Below are positions 7,709-16,029 of a DNA stretch of 64,000 nt, one piece after another; position 1 is the stretch's first letter, and the number at the start of each line of letters is the position of its first letter. The stretch comes from Aerococcus urinae (lineage in GTDB: Bacteria; Bacillota; Bacilli; Lactobacillales; Aerococcaceae). The DNA lies in assembly GCF_001543175.1 (NCBI RefSeq), contig NZ_CP014161.1, positions 1,798,001 to 1,862,000 of the forward strand, given 5' to 3'. The notes under the pieces are model-generated. The model was given only the letters and a program-made list of their open reading frames with translations. It made no database searches and had not been told where the DNA came from. The position numbers and the translations under genes are program-made.

Positions 7709-8494
7709 CTACTTGCCTTGGAAATGAACCTCTTCCTTATTGACAAAGCCCTTGATGGCTTGCTTGAAGTCCTCGGTCCCGGAAAGATAAGGGATATTGA
7801 CGGCTTCACTGAGGCCAAATTTAGCCAAGTCTTGGTAGAAGAATTCATTCATGGCTGCTTTTTGTCTAGCTAAGGCCAGGGTCGGACGGTTCTTCAAAAG
7901 CTCGATAAAGTCAGTGACTGTTTTTTCAAAGTCTTCCGGACTGGCTAACCGGGTCACCAGACCCCAGTCATTAGCTTCTTGGGCGGTAATCACTTGGCCC
8001 AGCGCCATGATTTCATAGGTCCGACTAAAGCCCAAAGACAGCATCAAGGAATAAATCAAGCCCGTGTCGCCACTTAAGCCAATATTGGAGAAGGCCGGCA
8101 CAATCTTGGCTTTGTCACTCATGACCCGGAAGTCGCAGGCCATAATAATCCCCGCGGCCCCACCAGCTACCGTCCCGTGAACCGCTGCCACAACTGGTTT
8201 TGATACGCTGCGGATGGCTTGGGCAATTTCATTGGCCCGATAGATGTCTGTGGAAGCAAAGGACCGGCCTTGGTCAACCATGTCATTCATCCACTCCATG
8301 TCACCGCCACCCGAAAACAGCTTGCCCTTAGCGCGCAGGACCACTACCCGAACGTCAGGCTCGGTCTCCACACGGCGAAAAGCGGCCACTAAGTCCTTGA
8401 TCATCCCTTGGTCCATGCCATTAGCACTGTCGGGACGATTCATGGTAATGGTCGCCACTTGCTGATCAATTTCATAAAGTAAATTGTAAAACAT
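7709..8494 (-). CDS. enoyl-CoA hydratase/isomerase (crotonase) family protein
   Basis: A 261-residue crotonase-fold protein. Oxyanion-hole segments are present (LFSGGGDMEWM near residue 60, and VHGTVAGGAAGI near 106). Of the two hydratase glutamates, the first position is occupied by Ala (GGAAG) and the second region reads GLSGDTG with Asp143. A single acidic residue is more typical of enoyl-CoA isomerases or other crotonases than of classical hydratases. First gene of the minus-strand cluster, transcribed away from the LysR gene that probably controls it. Confidence 0.87.
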   Translation of the reverse strand: MFYNLLYEIDQQVATITMNRPDSANGMDQGMIKDLVAAFRRVETEPDVRVVVLRAKGKLFSGGGDMEWMNDMVDQGRSFASTDIYRANEIAQAIRSVSKPVVAAVHGTVAGGAAGIIMACDFRVMSDKAKIVPAFSNIGLSGDTGLIYSLMLSLGFSRTYEIMALGQVITAQEANDWGLVTRLASPEDFEKTVTDFIELLKNRPTLALARQKAAMNEFFYQDLAKFGLSEAVNIPYLSGTEDFKQAIKGFVNKEEVHFQGK

Positions 8495-8530
8495 GGTCCA
8501 GCTCCTTTCTCGTCATTAAACTTTTTTAGT

Positions 8531-8705
8531 GAAAAATATTCATAATTAAGCTATAGTGATAGTCGTTAGAGGAAAGACTAGATCTTGTCTTTATCTATAA
8601 GTTACAGCTCAATGGAAGCGGTTACCCCTCCTCTTGTGATTAATCATACAATATTTTATTGGAAAAATAAATTGAAATAATTTCTGCTATTAATGAATAT
8701 TTTTC
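8531..8705. promoter_or_regulatory. divergent control region with distant inverted repeat
   Basis: GAAAAATATTCAT at 8531-8543 recurs inverted as ATGAATATTTTTC at 8693-8705, one copy near the start of each divergent gene. AT-rich arms of this kind fit a LysR-type operator pair that allows looping. The binding protein is inferred from position only. Confidence 0.5.
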
Positions 8706-8727
8706 AACGATTGAAAGGATCCCGATC

Positions 8728-9666
8728 ATGAAAGAACTTAACTGGCAGCACCTGACTTACTTTATCAAGGTAGTCGAATGCGAAAGTTTGACTAAGGCAG
8801 CTGCCCAACTCTACCTGTCCCCCTCCACCCTGTCCAAGGCCATCGCTAAGCTGGAAAAGAAGCTCCGCATCCCGCTCATTGTGAAGTCTGGCCGCGACAT
8901 TCAAATCACCTATGCCGGCCATAAGCTAGCCCAGCGCCTGGTCCAAGGGATGACCTATATTACCGATAGTATCCGCGAGATCCAAGAGGAACTGGCCCAG
9001 ACCAACGATAGCTTGTCCTTGTCCTCATCCAATCTCTTTTCGACGACTTACTTTGTTATCCCCGAACTGCTCAAAGTCTTTAAGGAAAAATACCCCCAAA
9101 CCGCCATCAACTATACCGAGGTTCTCAGCCAGGAAGTGGTTATGGGCGTCATGGACGGCAGTTACGACCTGGCCTGCCTAAGCGGTGAAGAATTCGACCC
9201 CGCTTATCCGGGATTAAAAAGTATCCGTCTGCTTAAGGAACGTCTGGGTATCCTGGTCCCCACAAACCACCCCCTGGCTGCCTACGACTCCATCACTTTC
9301 AAACAAATCCAAGGGGAAACTTTCTTCCGCACCTATGACTCCGAGCACCTCCGCCACCTAGCCATGGAGAAGTATGGGCGTTCAACCGGGGATATCCACT
9401 ACAATGACATCAACGTCCGCCACAAGGTCATGAACGACGCCTCCATCATCTCCCTGGTCCAATCCGGCTTTGGCATTAGTTTAGCCACCAAGTCTGCCAG
9501 CCAGACTTATCCTCAGGTCAAATACTTAGCGGTCCGAGACATGGAACTCTACCGGGAAACCTACCTCATTTACAAGGCCAAGGTCCAACTCAGTCCCGCG
9601 GCCAAAGACTTTATCCAACTCTTCAGCCAGAAAAAAGACCCGCTCGCTCAGTCAATTAATTATTAA
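8728..9666 (+). CDS. LysR family transcriptional regulator
   Basis: A 312-residue LysR-type regulator: N-terminal winged helix-turn-helix (residues about 4-62, with ESLTKAAAQLYLSPSTLSKAI) and a periplasmic-binding-like effector domain from about residue 90. It is transcribed divergently from the crotonase / oxidoreductase / CoA-transferase genes, so it most likely regulates them in response to a pathway acid or acyl-CoA. RBS GAAAGGA precedes the ATG. The effector is unknown. Confidence 0.9.
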   Translation: MKELNWQHLTYFIKVVECESLTKAAAQLYLSPSTLSKAIAKLEKKLRIPLIVKSGRDIQITYAGHKLAQRLVQGMTYITDSIREIQEELAQTNDSLSLSSSNLFSTTYFVIPELLKVFKEKYPQTAINYTEVLSQEVVMGVMDGSYDLACLSGEEFDPAYPGLKSIRLLKERLGILVPTNHPLAAYDSITFKQIQGETFFRTYDSEHLRHLAMEKYGRSTGDIHYNDINVRHKVMNDASIISLVQSGFGISLATKSASQTYPQVKYLAVRDMELYRETYLIYKAKVQLSPAAKDFIQLFSQKKDPLAQSINY

Positions 9667-9705
9667 AAAAGCGCTGAATGTTAGGAAAATTTCCCGACTC
9701 AGCGC
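9666..9705 (-). terminator. intrinsic terminator between convergent genes
   Basis: GCGCTGA (9671-9677) / TCAGCGC (9699-9705). In the minus direction the stem is followed by a U-run, ending the inositol-phosphatase transcript; it may also stop the LysR transcript. Confidence 0.8.
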
Positions 9706-9710
9706 CTCCT

Positions 9711-10499
9711 TTATCTGCGTTTTTTTAAATAGTTAAGAACTTGGTCATGGATCTTGGGATAGGCCATGAGGACATATTGACGATCGAGTAAGTTCAAGGG
9801 CTGCCCCTGAAAGTCAGTCAGCTTAAAGCCACAAAGGTCAGCCAGGATGAGGGCAACGGCGTTATCCCAGGGGTAGAGGTGGTTGAGGTAAAGGCCCGTC
9901 CGTCCTAGGGCCAGGTGGACCACATCCAAACCCGCACAACCAAAAATTCTTAGGCCCAGGCTGGCTTTAGATAACTGGTAGAGACCGAGGTCACCATCTA
10001 GGGGTAAAGCCTCAGTAGACATGAGGACTTGATCTAGGCTGACATCTGCCAAAGCTTGTTGCCGTTCCAGATTCAGAGGCTGACCATTTAAATAGGCGCC
10101 CTCTTGAGCCAGAGCTAAAAGCGACTGACCTGTATCCAAGCCATAGATCAGCCCCACTTGGCCAACACCATCCACATAGCGGGCCAGCATGGTCACATAA
10201 TGGGCACGTTGCTTGACAAAGTTTAGGGTTCCGTCAATAGGATCAATAATCCACACCGCCCCTTCTAGGGACTGGGCCTGGTCGCCCTGGCCTTCTTCGC
10301 CTAAGATGCGGTCATTGGGAAAATATTTCTTGATTTGGCTACGGTAAAAGCGCTCCAACTGACCATCTAATACCGTCACCAGGTCGCGAGCGCCGGTCTT
10401 TTCTTTGACCCCTAAGTCCTGTTTCAAACCAGCGTCGACCAGAATTTTAGCTTCTTTTGCCCAGCTAACCATAAGCTCGGCAATCTCCTTCTTATCCAT
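9711..10499 (-). CDS. inositol monophosphatase family protein
   Basis: A 262-residue Mg-dependent, Li-sensitive phosphatase of the IMPase/SuhB/CysQ superfamily. Metal-binding motifs are intact: GEEG (Glu68-Glu69) and WIIDPIDGTLNF with Asp86, Asp89 and Thr91, plus the late YPWDNAVALIL helix. In Gram-positive bacteria such proteins dephosphorylate inositol phosphate, sugar phosphates or nucleotide phosphates such as pAp; the sequence does not decide. The start at 10499 has GGAATAGGA just upstream and aligns with the family; a start at 10556 would add 19 unrelated residues. Confidence 0.88.
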   Translation of the reverse strand: MDKKEIAELMVSWAKEAKILVDAGLKQDLGVKEKTGARDLVTVLDGQLERFYRSQIKKYFPNDRILGEEGQGDQAQSLEGAVWIIDPIDGTLNFVKQRAHYVTMLARYVDGVGQVGLIYGLDTGQSLLALAQEGAYLNGQPLNLERQQALADVSLDQVLMSTEALPLDGDLGLYQLSKASLGLRIFGCAGLDVVHLALGRTGLYLNHLYPWDNAVALILADLCGFKLTDFQGQPLNLLDRQYVLMAYPKIHDQVLNYLKKRR

Positions 10500-10570
10500 T
10501 CCTATTCCACTTTCTAATAAGTATTTGTCAAAAATTTTATAGTTAATGTTGACCAAACGGGAAGAAAAAA

Positions 10571-10597
10571 AGCGCCAGTTACTGTAAAACTGACGCT
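10571..10597. terminator. intrinsic terminator beyond the trxA repeats
   Basis: AGCGCCAGTT / AACTGACGCT (one mismatch), with A-run and T-run on its two sides. In the minus direction it is the first terminator after trxA, so the repeats between lie in the trxA 3' UTR. Confidence 0.85.
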
Positions 10598-10616
10598 ATT
10601 TTTCAATATACCGCTA

Positions 10617-10786
10617 TTCAAACCTGCTCCAGGTGCAGATCGATCTCCACTTCACTAAAGTACAAGAAATTCTTTTCAAGAATTTTTGTGCTTTAGCTCC
10701 AGTGCTATAGCTGTTCGAAGCGCTAGCGAGTTACAGATATAGTATGCGTAGCTCTATCGATCTTTTAAGCACCTGTCGCACTCTAT
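10617..10786 (+). repeat. family-1 hairpin repeat, copy B (long form)
   Basis: Outer stem GGTGCAGATCGAT / ATCGATC...GCACC; inner stem TAAAGTACAA / TTTGTGCTTTA around the conserved CTTCA and CTCCAG loop; an additional side hairpin CTATAGCTGT / ACAGATATAG. Same long form as copy G. Confidence 0.85.
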
Positions 10787-10909
10787 TCAAACCTGCTCCA
10801 AGCGCAGAGCAAGCGTCCACTTCAGAAAAGGGCGACAAATTCTCTTTGAGAATTTTTACACCCTTTTCTTCCAGTGGTCTTGCTCTCTGGCGCGCTTGTC
10901 GCACTCTAC
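10786..10909 (+). repeat. family-1 hairpin repeat, copy C
   Basis: Outer stem GCGCAGAGCAAG / CTTGCTCT...GCGC; loop flanks CCACTTCA / TCCAGTGG; inner stem GAAAAGGG / CCCTTTTC; ends GTCGCACTCT three bases before the trxA stop codon. Confidence 0.9.
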
Positions 10910-10911
10910 TT

Positions 10912-11223
10912 TTACTCGGCTTCTTCGATCATTTTTAAGATGACTGGTTTTTGTTGGAGGCCGGCTTTTCGGGTAACTTCTTCGCCGTCTTTAAAGGCGA
11001 TTAGGGTTGGGTAGCCTTCAACCCCGTATTCTTCCACTAGGTCAGGATTTTCTTCAAAAGAAATCTTGATGATGGAGAGGTCATCCCCCTTAGTCTTATC
11101 GACATCGTCTAAGATGAAGGATAACATCTTGCAAGGGCCACAGGTTTTGGAGTAAAAGTCCACCAAAACAGTCCCATTTTGTAAGTCTTCTTTGAAAGTC
11201 TCTTTGTCTAATTCTTTGATCAC
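10912..11223 (-). CDS. trxA: thioredoxin
   Basis: A 103-residue thioredoxin that reduces protein disulfides in the cytosol. The redox motif CGPCK is present near residue 30, and the cis-proline loop appears as EGYPTLIAFKDGEEV. Length is typical. It follows trxB by 60 nt on the same strand, so a thioredoxin system operon is likely, with TrxB recycling this protein at NADPH expense. The N-terminus is somewhat divergent from classical TrxA; a specialised thioredoxin is possible. Confidence 0.9.
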   Translation of the reverse strand: MIKELDKETFKEDLQNGTVLVDFYSKTCGPCKMLSFILDDVDKTKGDDLSIIKISFEENPDLVEEYGVEGYPTLIAFKDGEEVTRKAGLQQKPVILKMIEEAE

Positions 11224-11283
11224 TTAGGGTCACTCCTTAATCATTGATTTACTTATACTTTAGCATAAATCCAGGCTTTTCAC

Positions 11284-12237
11284 TTATTGGTACTTGCCTT
11301 CTGCCCGTAGTTTCTTGATGTAACCACTGGCTTCTTGGGCGGCAGTAGCGCCGTCTGAAGTAGCGGTGACAATTTGACGTAAGAACTTACTGTTGGAGTC
11401 CCCTGCCCCATAGATCCCTGGGACAGCAGTCGCCATATGGGCATCGGTTTCTACATAACCGTGTGACTCGGTAATGCCTAAGTCTTGGATAAATTCGGTA
11501 CTTGGCACCGCACCGATGTATTCGAAGACTCCGTCACATTCAACGACTTGTTCATTTTCGCCGGTTTCCTTATCGGCAAATTTAACCCCTTTGAGGCTAC
11601 CGTCTTCATTGGCTTCAAAACTTTGGACAGCTTTATAAGGATAAACCGTCACGTTGTCTAAGGAACGTAGGTAGTCACAGGAAGCTGGGTCAGCCGTCAG
11701 GTCAAAGTCGGTAACGATGGTTAAGTGGTTGACGATTCCAGCTAGATAAGTCCCCTCATCCACAGCGGAGTTCCCGCCACCGATAATCACAACATCCTTG
11801 TCGCGGTACTTGGCCCCGTCACAGATGGCACACCAGGAAATGGCTGAACCCTTGAATTGTTCTTCACCGGGAATATTTAAGGTCCGAGACCGGGTTCCAG
11901 TAGCCACAATCACGGTTGGCGCTTGGACGGTTTCTTCGTCTTCAGCAAAGTAAATGGTCTTCATGACCCCATCATCAGCCACTTGCACCCGGGTAACGGT
12001 CTTGTAGTCGAAGTCAGCCCCTAAAGATTGGGTATGTTGGAACATGTCCATACATAATTCGGCCCCGTTAATCTTAGGTTTACCAGGATAGTTATCCACT
12101 TCATTGGTGTTAATGACTTGTCCACCGGGAGCTAATTTATCTAGCATTAACACCTTCAAATCGGCCCGTACCCCATAAATTGCAGCCGTCATCCCCGCTG
12201 GGCCGGCACCCACAATCACTAAATCATATTGTGACAT
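11284..12237 (-). CDS. trxB: thioredoxin-disulfide reductase
   Basis: A 317-residue FAD/NADPH flavoprotein. The FAD site GAGPAG (residues 10-15), the redox-active pair Cys136/Cys139 in CAIC (a conservative form of the common CATC/CAVC), the NADPH site GGGNSAVDE and the C-terminal GAGDSN FAD block are all present in the expected order. It precedes trxA on the same strand. RBS GAGGAGGAAAG is strong. Its genome-wide paralogues, such as ferredoxin-NADP reductases, lack the Cys pair, so the call is firm. Confidence 0.95.
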   Translation of the reverse strand: MSQYDLVIVGAGPAGMTAAIYGVRADLKVLMLDKLAPGGQVINTNEVDNYPGKPKINGAELCMDMFQHTQSLGADFDYKTVTRVQVADDGVMKTIYFAEDEETVQAPTVIVATGTRSRTLNIPGEEQFKGSAISWCAICDGAKYRDKDVVIIGGGNSAVDEGTYLAGIVNHLTIVTDFDLTADPASCDYLRSLDNVTVYPYKAVQSFEANEDGSLKGVKFADKETGENEQVVECDGVFEYIGAVPSTEFIQDLGITESHGYVETDAHMATAVPGIYGAGDSNSKFLRQIVTATSDGATAAQEASGYIKKLRAEGKYQ

Positions 12238-12476
12238 TGTCTTTCCTCCTCGTATTATTTATTAATCGGTAAACTGACTGGTCAAGAGACAGTTTAAACT
12301 TATTACTTGCTCGAAATATCACATGAGAGCGCTTTATTTCTACACCCATATTATAGCAGAAGCTCAAGTCTAGTCCTGTTGTCGCGCCAACACTTTTAGC
12401 GTAAAAGAGAAAAAGAGACCATGAAACTAAATCACAGTCTCTAAATATATCGGTCATTAAGAAAATTATAACTAAC

Positions 12477-13133
12477 CTATTCTTCAAAGAAATGAAGGAC
12501 TTGGTCGACACCGTAGCGTTGCTGATAGACAGCACTTTGTTCCTCGTTCTTGGCTGGCTTACCGATCGCCACAGCCAGAACCGGAATATAGCGTTCAGGA
12601 TCTAGGCCAAGGGTTTGAGCAGCCACTTGACTATTATAACCAGCAATCGCATTGCCCTCATAACCATGCCCTCGAGTGACTAAGAGGAGTTGCATAGCCG
12701 CCATACTAGAATCGATCATGGCATCCGCCATCAGAAATTCTCGTGATCCGTTTTCATAAAGTGGCAAGAAGGTAGCGAAAACTTCTTCTAATTTTTCTTT
12801 GCTTATCCGCCCTGCTTCATAAGCTTCTTCCCAAACACGACGATAGTTTTTGTGGGACTGAGTATCTCCAAAGATTAACACCATAGCGGAACAGGAATCA
12901 ATTTGAGGATAGTTAAAGGGCATAAAATAGGATTTTAACTTTTCCTTACCCGCCTCAGTGTCAACAATCTCAAAATGCCAGGATTGTAAGTTACATGCGG
13001 AAGGCGCGGTGATGGTTTCTTCTACCATATCTTGCAATTCCTCCCGACTAATTTTCAGCTCGGGGTCAAATAGACGTATCGACCGTCGTTGTAACAGAAC
13101 ATCAGAAAAGTCATTATTCTTAAATGTACTCAT
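12477..13133 (-). CDS. nitroreductase family protein (copy 1)
   Basis: A 218-residue FMN-dependent nitroreductase. The N-terminal RRSIRLFDP segment, the TAPSACNLQSWHFEIV FMN-binding block near residue 45 and the late GYEGNAIAGYN region are typical of the NfsA/NfsB fold. Such enzymes reduce nitro compounds, quinones or flavins with NAD(P)H. A clear paralogue lies about 0.6 kb upstream in the same orientation, with a family-2 repeat and a terminator between them. The physiological substrate is unknown. Confidence 0.9.
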   Translation of the reverse strand: MSTFKNNDFSDVLLQRRSIRLFDPELKISREELQDMVEETITAPSACNLQSWHFEIVDTEAGKEKLKSYFMPFNYPQIDSCSAMVLIFGDTQSHKNYRRVWEEAYEAGRISKEKLEEVFATFLPLYENGSREFLMADAMIDSSMAAMQLLLVTRGHGYEGNAIAGYNSQVAAQTLGLDPERYIPVLAVAIGKPAKNEEQSAVYQQRYGVDQVLHFFEE

Positions 13134-13368
13134 CTTCTTCGCCTACTTTCTTTTATTTACCAGTAACACTTTCTATAATATTATATTGTTATATTTTTCA
13201 CATAAAGAATAGCATGTTACTTCCCCCAAGTCAAAAGATTGTCTCCCTACTAAAGAACAATCAACAATCACTAGTTTTTATCTTTAACAGGCTACCTAAA
13301 ATATAAGACTCTTATATTTTATAGTTAATAACTAGTTAACAGACATATTGGCTTTATCAACAAGTTAT

Positions 13369-13613
13369 GAGCAGTAGTGGCGCTTTGAAATTAGTCGTTA
13401 GCCATGACTAAGCAAGCGATGTGAATTACCGGCTAGTAGGCTTTAAGCCGTACTAGCCGTTTGAAGCTCGCTAGATGAGGGAAGAAAAGTGTAGCAACGT
13501 TGCTGTGCAACCTTGAACTATATCTCTAAGTCGCTTTGCTCCTAGAGCTATAGCTGCCCGAATCGATGCCATGGCTTTTCAACGACTAAAATTCAAAAGC
13601 AGAACGAATGCTC
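13369..13613 (+). repeat. family-2 hairpin element, copy 1
   Basis: Begins GAGCAGTAGTGGCGCTTTGA and ends TTCAAAAGCAGAACGAATGCTC; these ends are imperfectly complementary and close a long hairpin through a CCATG / CATGG step. This copy carries about 70 extra bases with their own hairpin compared with the other two (34140-34314 and 62983-63156). Confidence 0.8.
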
Positions 13614-13635
13614 ATAATATAATTTAATATAGCCC

Positions 13636-13673
13636 TTAAAAAGTCCGCTCTTCAAGTGAAAAGAGCGGACTTT
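13636..13673 (-). terminator. intrinsic terminator of nitroreductase copy 2
   Basis: AAAGTCCGCTCTT (13640-13652) / AAGAGCGGACTTT (13661-13673), a perfect 12-13 bp stem. On the minus strand it continues into a U-run. Confidence 0.88.
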
Positions 13674-13745
13674 AGAAGGAGTGATTATTAGGATTTTTAA
13701 ATAAACAAGTATGCGTAATTATAAGTTGCTAGTAGCCAAGGAGCT

Positions 13746-14408
13746 TTAATCATCCACAAAGTGTAGGATTGTCTCCAAACCATAACGATCGGAGTGGTCT
13801 TCCTCAGCTGGCCCGTTTTTAGCAGGCACGCCAATAGCAACGGCCATGACCGGCAGGTAGCGGTAGGGATCCAGGCCGAAGGTTTCTGCGGCCTTGGTGG
13901 TGTCGTAACCGGCGATAGCGTTGCCTTCATAACCATGGGCCCGAACCACTAAGAGCAGTTGCATAGCGGCCATAGCGGCGTCCACGGTGGCATCATTGAC
14001 TAAGAAGTCACGTGCGCCCTTTTCATAGCGGTAAAGAATTCTGGAAAAGTTGTCTTCCATGGCTTCCTTAGTAATCTTACCGGCATGGTAGTCATCTTCC
14101 CAAGCCTTGCGATAGTTTTTATGGGATTGGGTATCGCCAAAAATTAAGATCATGGCAGAACATGAGTCAATTTGCGGGGTGTTAAAGGGAATAAAGTAAG
14201 ATTTTAACTTCTCCTTGCCCGCTTCAGTATCCACAATCTCAAAATGCCAAGATTGTAAGTTACATGCCGAAGGTGCCGTCACGGTTTCTTTAACGATTTG
14301 CTTTAATTCGTCCCGGCTAATCTTGAAGTCAGGATCGAAATGACGGACAGACCGCCGCTTAAAGACCACATCCGAAAAATCATTATTTTTTATTCCAGTC
14401 ATTGTCAT
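13746..14408 (-). CDS. nitroreductase family protein (copy 2)
   Basis: A 220-residue paralogue of the neighbouring nitroreductase. The two share long near-identical stretches, including KNNDFSDV at the N-terminus, TAPSACNLQSWHFEIVDTEA and the FGDTQSHKNYR region. This points to tandem duplication followed by insertion of non-coding elements between the copies. RBS GGGAAAGGTG precedes ATGACAATG, so either methionine could be used. FMN-dependent NAD(P)H oxidoreductase; substrate unknown. Confidence 0.9.
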   Translation of the reverse strand: MTMTGIKNNDFSDVVFKRRSVRHFDPDFKISRDELKQIVKETVTAPSACNLQSWHFEIVDTEAGKEKLKSYFIPFNTPQIDSCSAMILIFGDTQSHKNYRKAWEDDYHAGKITKEAMEDNFSRILYRYEKGARDFLVNDATVDAAMAAMQLLLVVRAHGYEGNAIAGYDTTKAAETFGLDPYRYLPVMAVAIGVPAKNGPAEEDHSDRYGLETILHFVDD

Positions 14409-14550
14409 AGCACCTTTCCCTTAATCTGAATAAAATTTAGTCATGTAATTATTTTCACATAAAGAATACTCCCTTGTAGCTGCCTTGTCAAAGAGCGATA
14501 AACGATCATAGGCTGGGAAAACTACGACAATTTCGATCAAAAAATCCATA

Positions 14551-14583
14551 GAAAAAGAGGCTGCAACCGAAGTCACAACCTCT
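14551..14583 (-). terminator. intrinsic terminator beyond the transaldolase repeats
   Basis: AGAGGCTG (14556-14563) / CAACCTCT (14576-14583) with one mismatch, followed in the minus direction by a U-run. First terminator after the transaldolase gene once its repeat array is passed. Confidence 0.65.
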
Positions 14584-14737
14584 CTTCTTTACCATGCACT
14601 GATAACTAGTTCTCCCATAAGGAGTGAACTGATACAATTTTAACACAATTATTCTATTAAGCAAGAAAAGTGACAAAATATTAGTGACAAATACCGATCA
14701 AAACTCGATTAATACTGATGGCGTTGGGAGATCAGCA

Positions 14738-14769
14738 TTTTCGTCCTTTGTTGTGACTGTCGCACTCTA
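14738..14769 (+). repeat. family-1 repeat, truncated 3' end only
   Basis: TTTCGTCCTTTG...GTGACTGTCGCACTCT matches the right end of copies E and N, with no left half. It abuts copy D. Confidence 0.75.
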
Positions 14770-14888
14770 GTTGAGCTCGAACGCCAGCCTTGAAGTTGCT
14801 TCAGAAAATTCCAAGGCACAGTTTCCTGTGCTTATGGTATTTTCCTCCAGCAATTCAAGTCTCTGACGGCGTTCTCACATCCTTACCC
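14769..14888 (+). repeat. family-1 hairpin repeat, copy D (GTTGAG type)
   Basis: Outer stem GAACGCC / GGCGTTC (perfect), then CTTGAA(g)TTGC / GCAATTCAAG, internal loop CTTCA / CTCCA, inner stem GAAAAT / TATTTTC, apical GGCACAG / CTGTGC. Confidence 0.9.
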
Positions 14889-15005
14889 AAACCTGCTCCA
14901 GTCACAGGACGAACGTCCGCTTCAAAAACTGGTAACGCTCAGCCTCGCTGAGCTTATCCCAGTTTTCTCCAGCGATTTCGTCCTTTATTGTGACTGTCGC
15001 ACTCT
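14888..15005 (+). repeat. family-1 hairpin repeat, copy E (GTCACA type)
   Basis: Outer stem GTCACA...GGACGAA / TTCGTCC...TGTGAC, loop flanks CCG-CTTCA / CTCCAG-CG, inner stem AAAACTGG / CCAGTTTT, apical GCTCAGC / GCTGAGC. Confidence 0.9.
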
Positions 15006-15108
15006 ATAGTTGAGCTCGGAAGGGTGAGGGGATGTCCTTTCAGAAAAGTTGAACGATCAGCAAGCTGATCTTTTCATCTTTTCCTCCAAGGAATCTCCCT
15101 CACATCCT
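15006..15108 (+). repeat. family-1 hairpin repeat, copy F (GGTGAGGG type)
   Basis: Outer stem GTGAGGG / CCCTCAC, then TCCTT / AAGGA around the loop TTCA / CTCCA, inner stem GAAAAG / CTTTTC, apical GATCAGC / GCTGATC. Confidence 0.88.
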
Positions 15109-15282
15109 TATCCCAAACCTGCTCCAAACGCAAGGCAAGCATCCACTTCACTAAAGTGCAAGAAATTCTTTTCAAGAATTTTTGCTCTTTATCTCCAGTT
15201 GCTATAGCTGTTCGAAGCGTTAGCGAGTTACAGATATAGTATGCGTAGCTCTATCGATCTTTGGCGCACCCGTCGCACTCTA
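15109..15282 (+). repeat. family-1 hairpin repeat, copy G (long form)
   Basis: Close relative of copy B, including the CTATAGCTGT / ACAGATATAG side hairpin. Its terminal CTCTA overlaps the transaldolase gene, whose TAG stop (15280-15282 on the minus strand) lies within the repeat end. Confidence 0.85.
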
Positions 15283-15927
15283 TCTTTTCGTGAAGGCGTC
15301 CCAGTCCTTTTTGAAGCCTTCGATTCCCTTATCGGTGAGTGGGTGGCTCCAGAGTTTAGGGAAGATGGTGCCTGGGATGGTGGCTACATGAGCGCCGGCG
15401 AGGGCTGCGCCTTCGAAGTGGCCGATGTGGCGGATGGATGCGGCGATGATTTGTGAGTCTAAGCCATAGATGTCTAAGACTTCACGTAATTCAGCGATTA
15501 AGCGGAGGCCGTCTTCACCCATGTCATCAATCCGACCGATGAATGGAGAGATGTAGGTAGCTCCAGCTTTGGCTGCTAAGAGTCCTTGGGAAACGGAGAA
15601 GATTAGGGTCACGTTGGTCTTAATCCCTTCTTGGGCTAAGGTGTGGGTAGCTTTTAAGCCGTCTTCGGTCATTGGAATTTTAACGACCACATTGTCTGCC
15701 CAAGCTGCTAATTCGCGGGCTTCTTTGACCATGCCTTCGTAGTCATAGCTGGTAACTTCGGCTGAAACCGGTCCGTCGACGGTTGAAGCGATGTCTTTGA
15801 TGACTTCTTCAAAGTCGCGGCCTTCTTTGTTAATTAAAGATGGGTTAGTGGTTACCCCGTCACATAAACCGAGGTCATTAATACGCTTAATTTCATCAAT
15901 ATTTGCAGTGTCTAAGAAAAATTTCAT
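15280..15927 (-). CDS. tal: transaldolase (TalC / fructose-6-phosphate aldolase type)
   Basis: A 215-residue short transaldolase-family protein. The Schiff-base lysine is Lys83 in [26 protein letters not shown] and [11 protein letters not shown] are the other signature blocks. Its small size matches the TalC/FSA subfamily, which contains both true transaldolases and fructose-6-phosphate aldolases. It lies next to transketolase on the same strand, which favours transaldolase in the non-oxidative pentose phosphate pathway. The gene ends inside a hairpin repeat that supplies its TAG stop codon. Confidence 0.92.
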   Translation of the reverse strand: MKFFLDTANIDEIKRINDLGLCDGVTTNPSLINKEGRDFEEVIKDIASTVDGPVSAEVTSYDYEGMVKEARELAAWADNVVVKIPMTEDGLKATHTLAQEGIKTNVTLIFSVSQGLLAAKAGATYISPFIGRIDDMGEDGLRLIAELREVLDIYGLDSQIIAASIRHIGHFEGAALAGAHVATIPGTIFPKLWSHPLTDKGIEGFKKDWDAFTKR

Positions 15928-16029
15928 GATAGCCTCCTTGAAAACTAATCGCAGTGATTTTTAACTGTTTAAATCCTAAGTAACAACGCTAATCCATTCA
16001 TTTTCTTCTTTTCCAATATTGACTATTTA

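Noticed and set aside
12224-12535. 103-codon minus-strand frame between trxB and nitroreductase
   Set aside because: Overlaps both real genes in another frame, has no ribosome binding site and no recognisable motif.
14738-15282. Array of similar units that could be mistaken for a CRISPR
   Set aside because: Units are 100-170 bp with complementary halves and differing stems; there are no short identical direct repeats with unique spacers and no cas genes.
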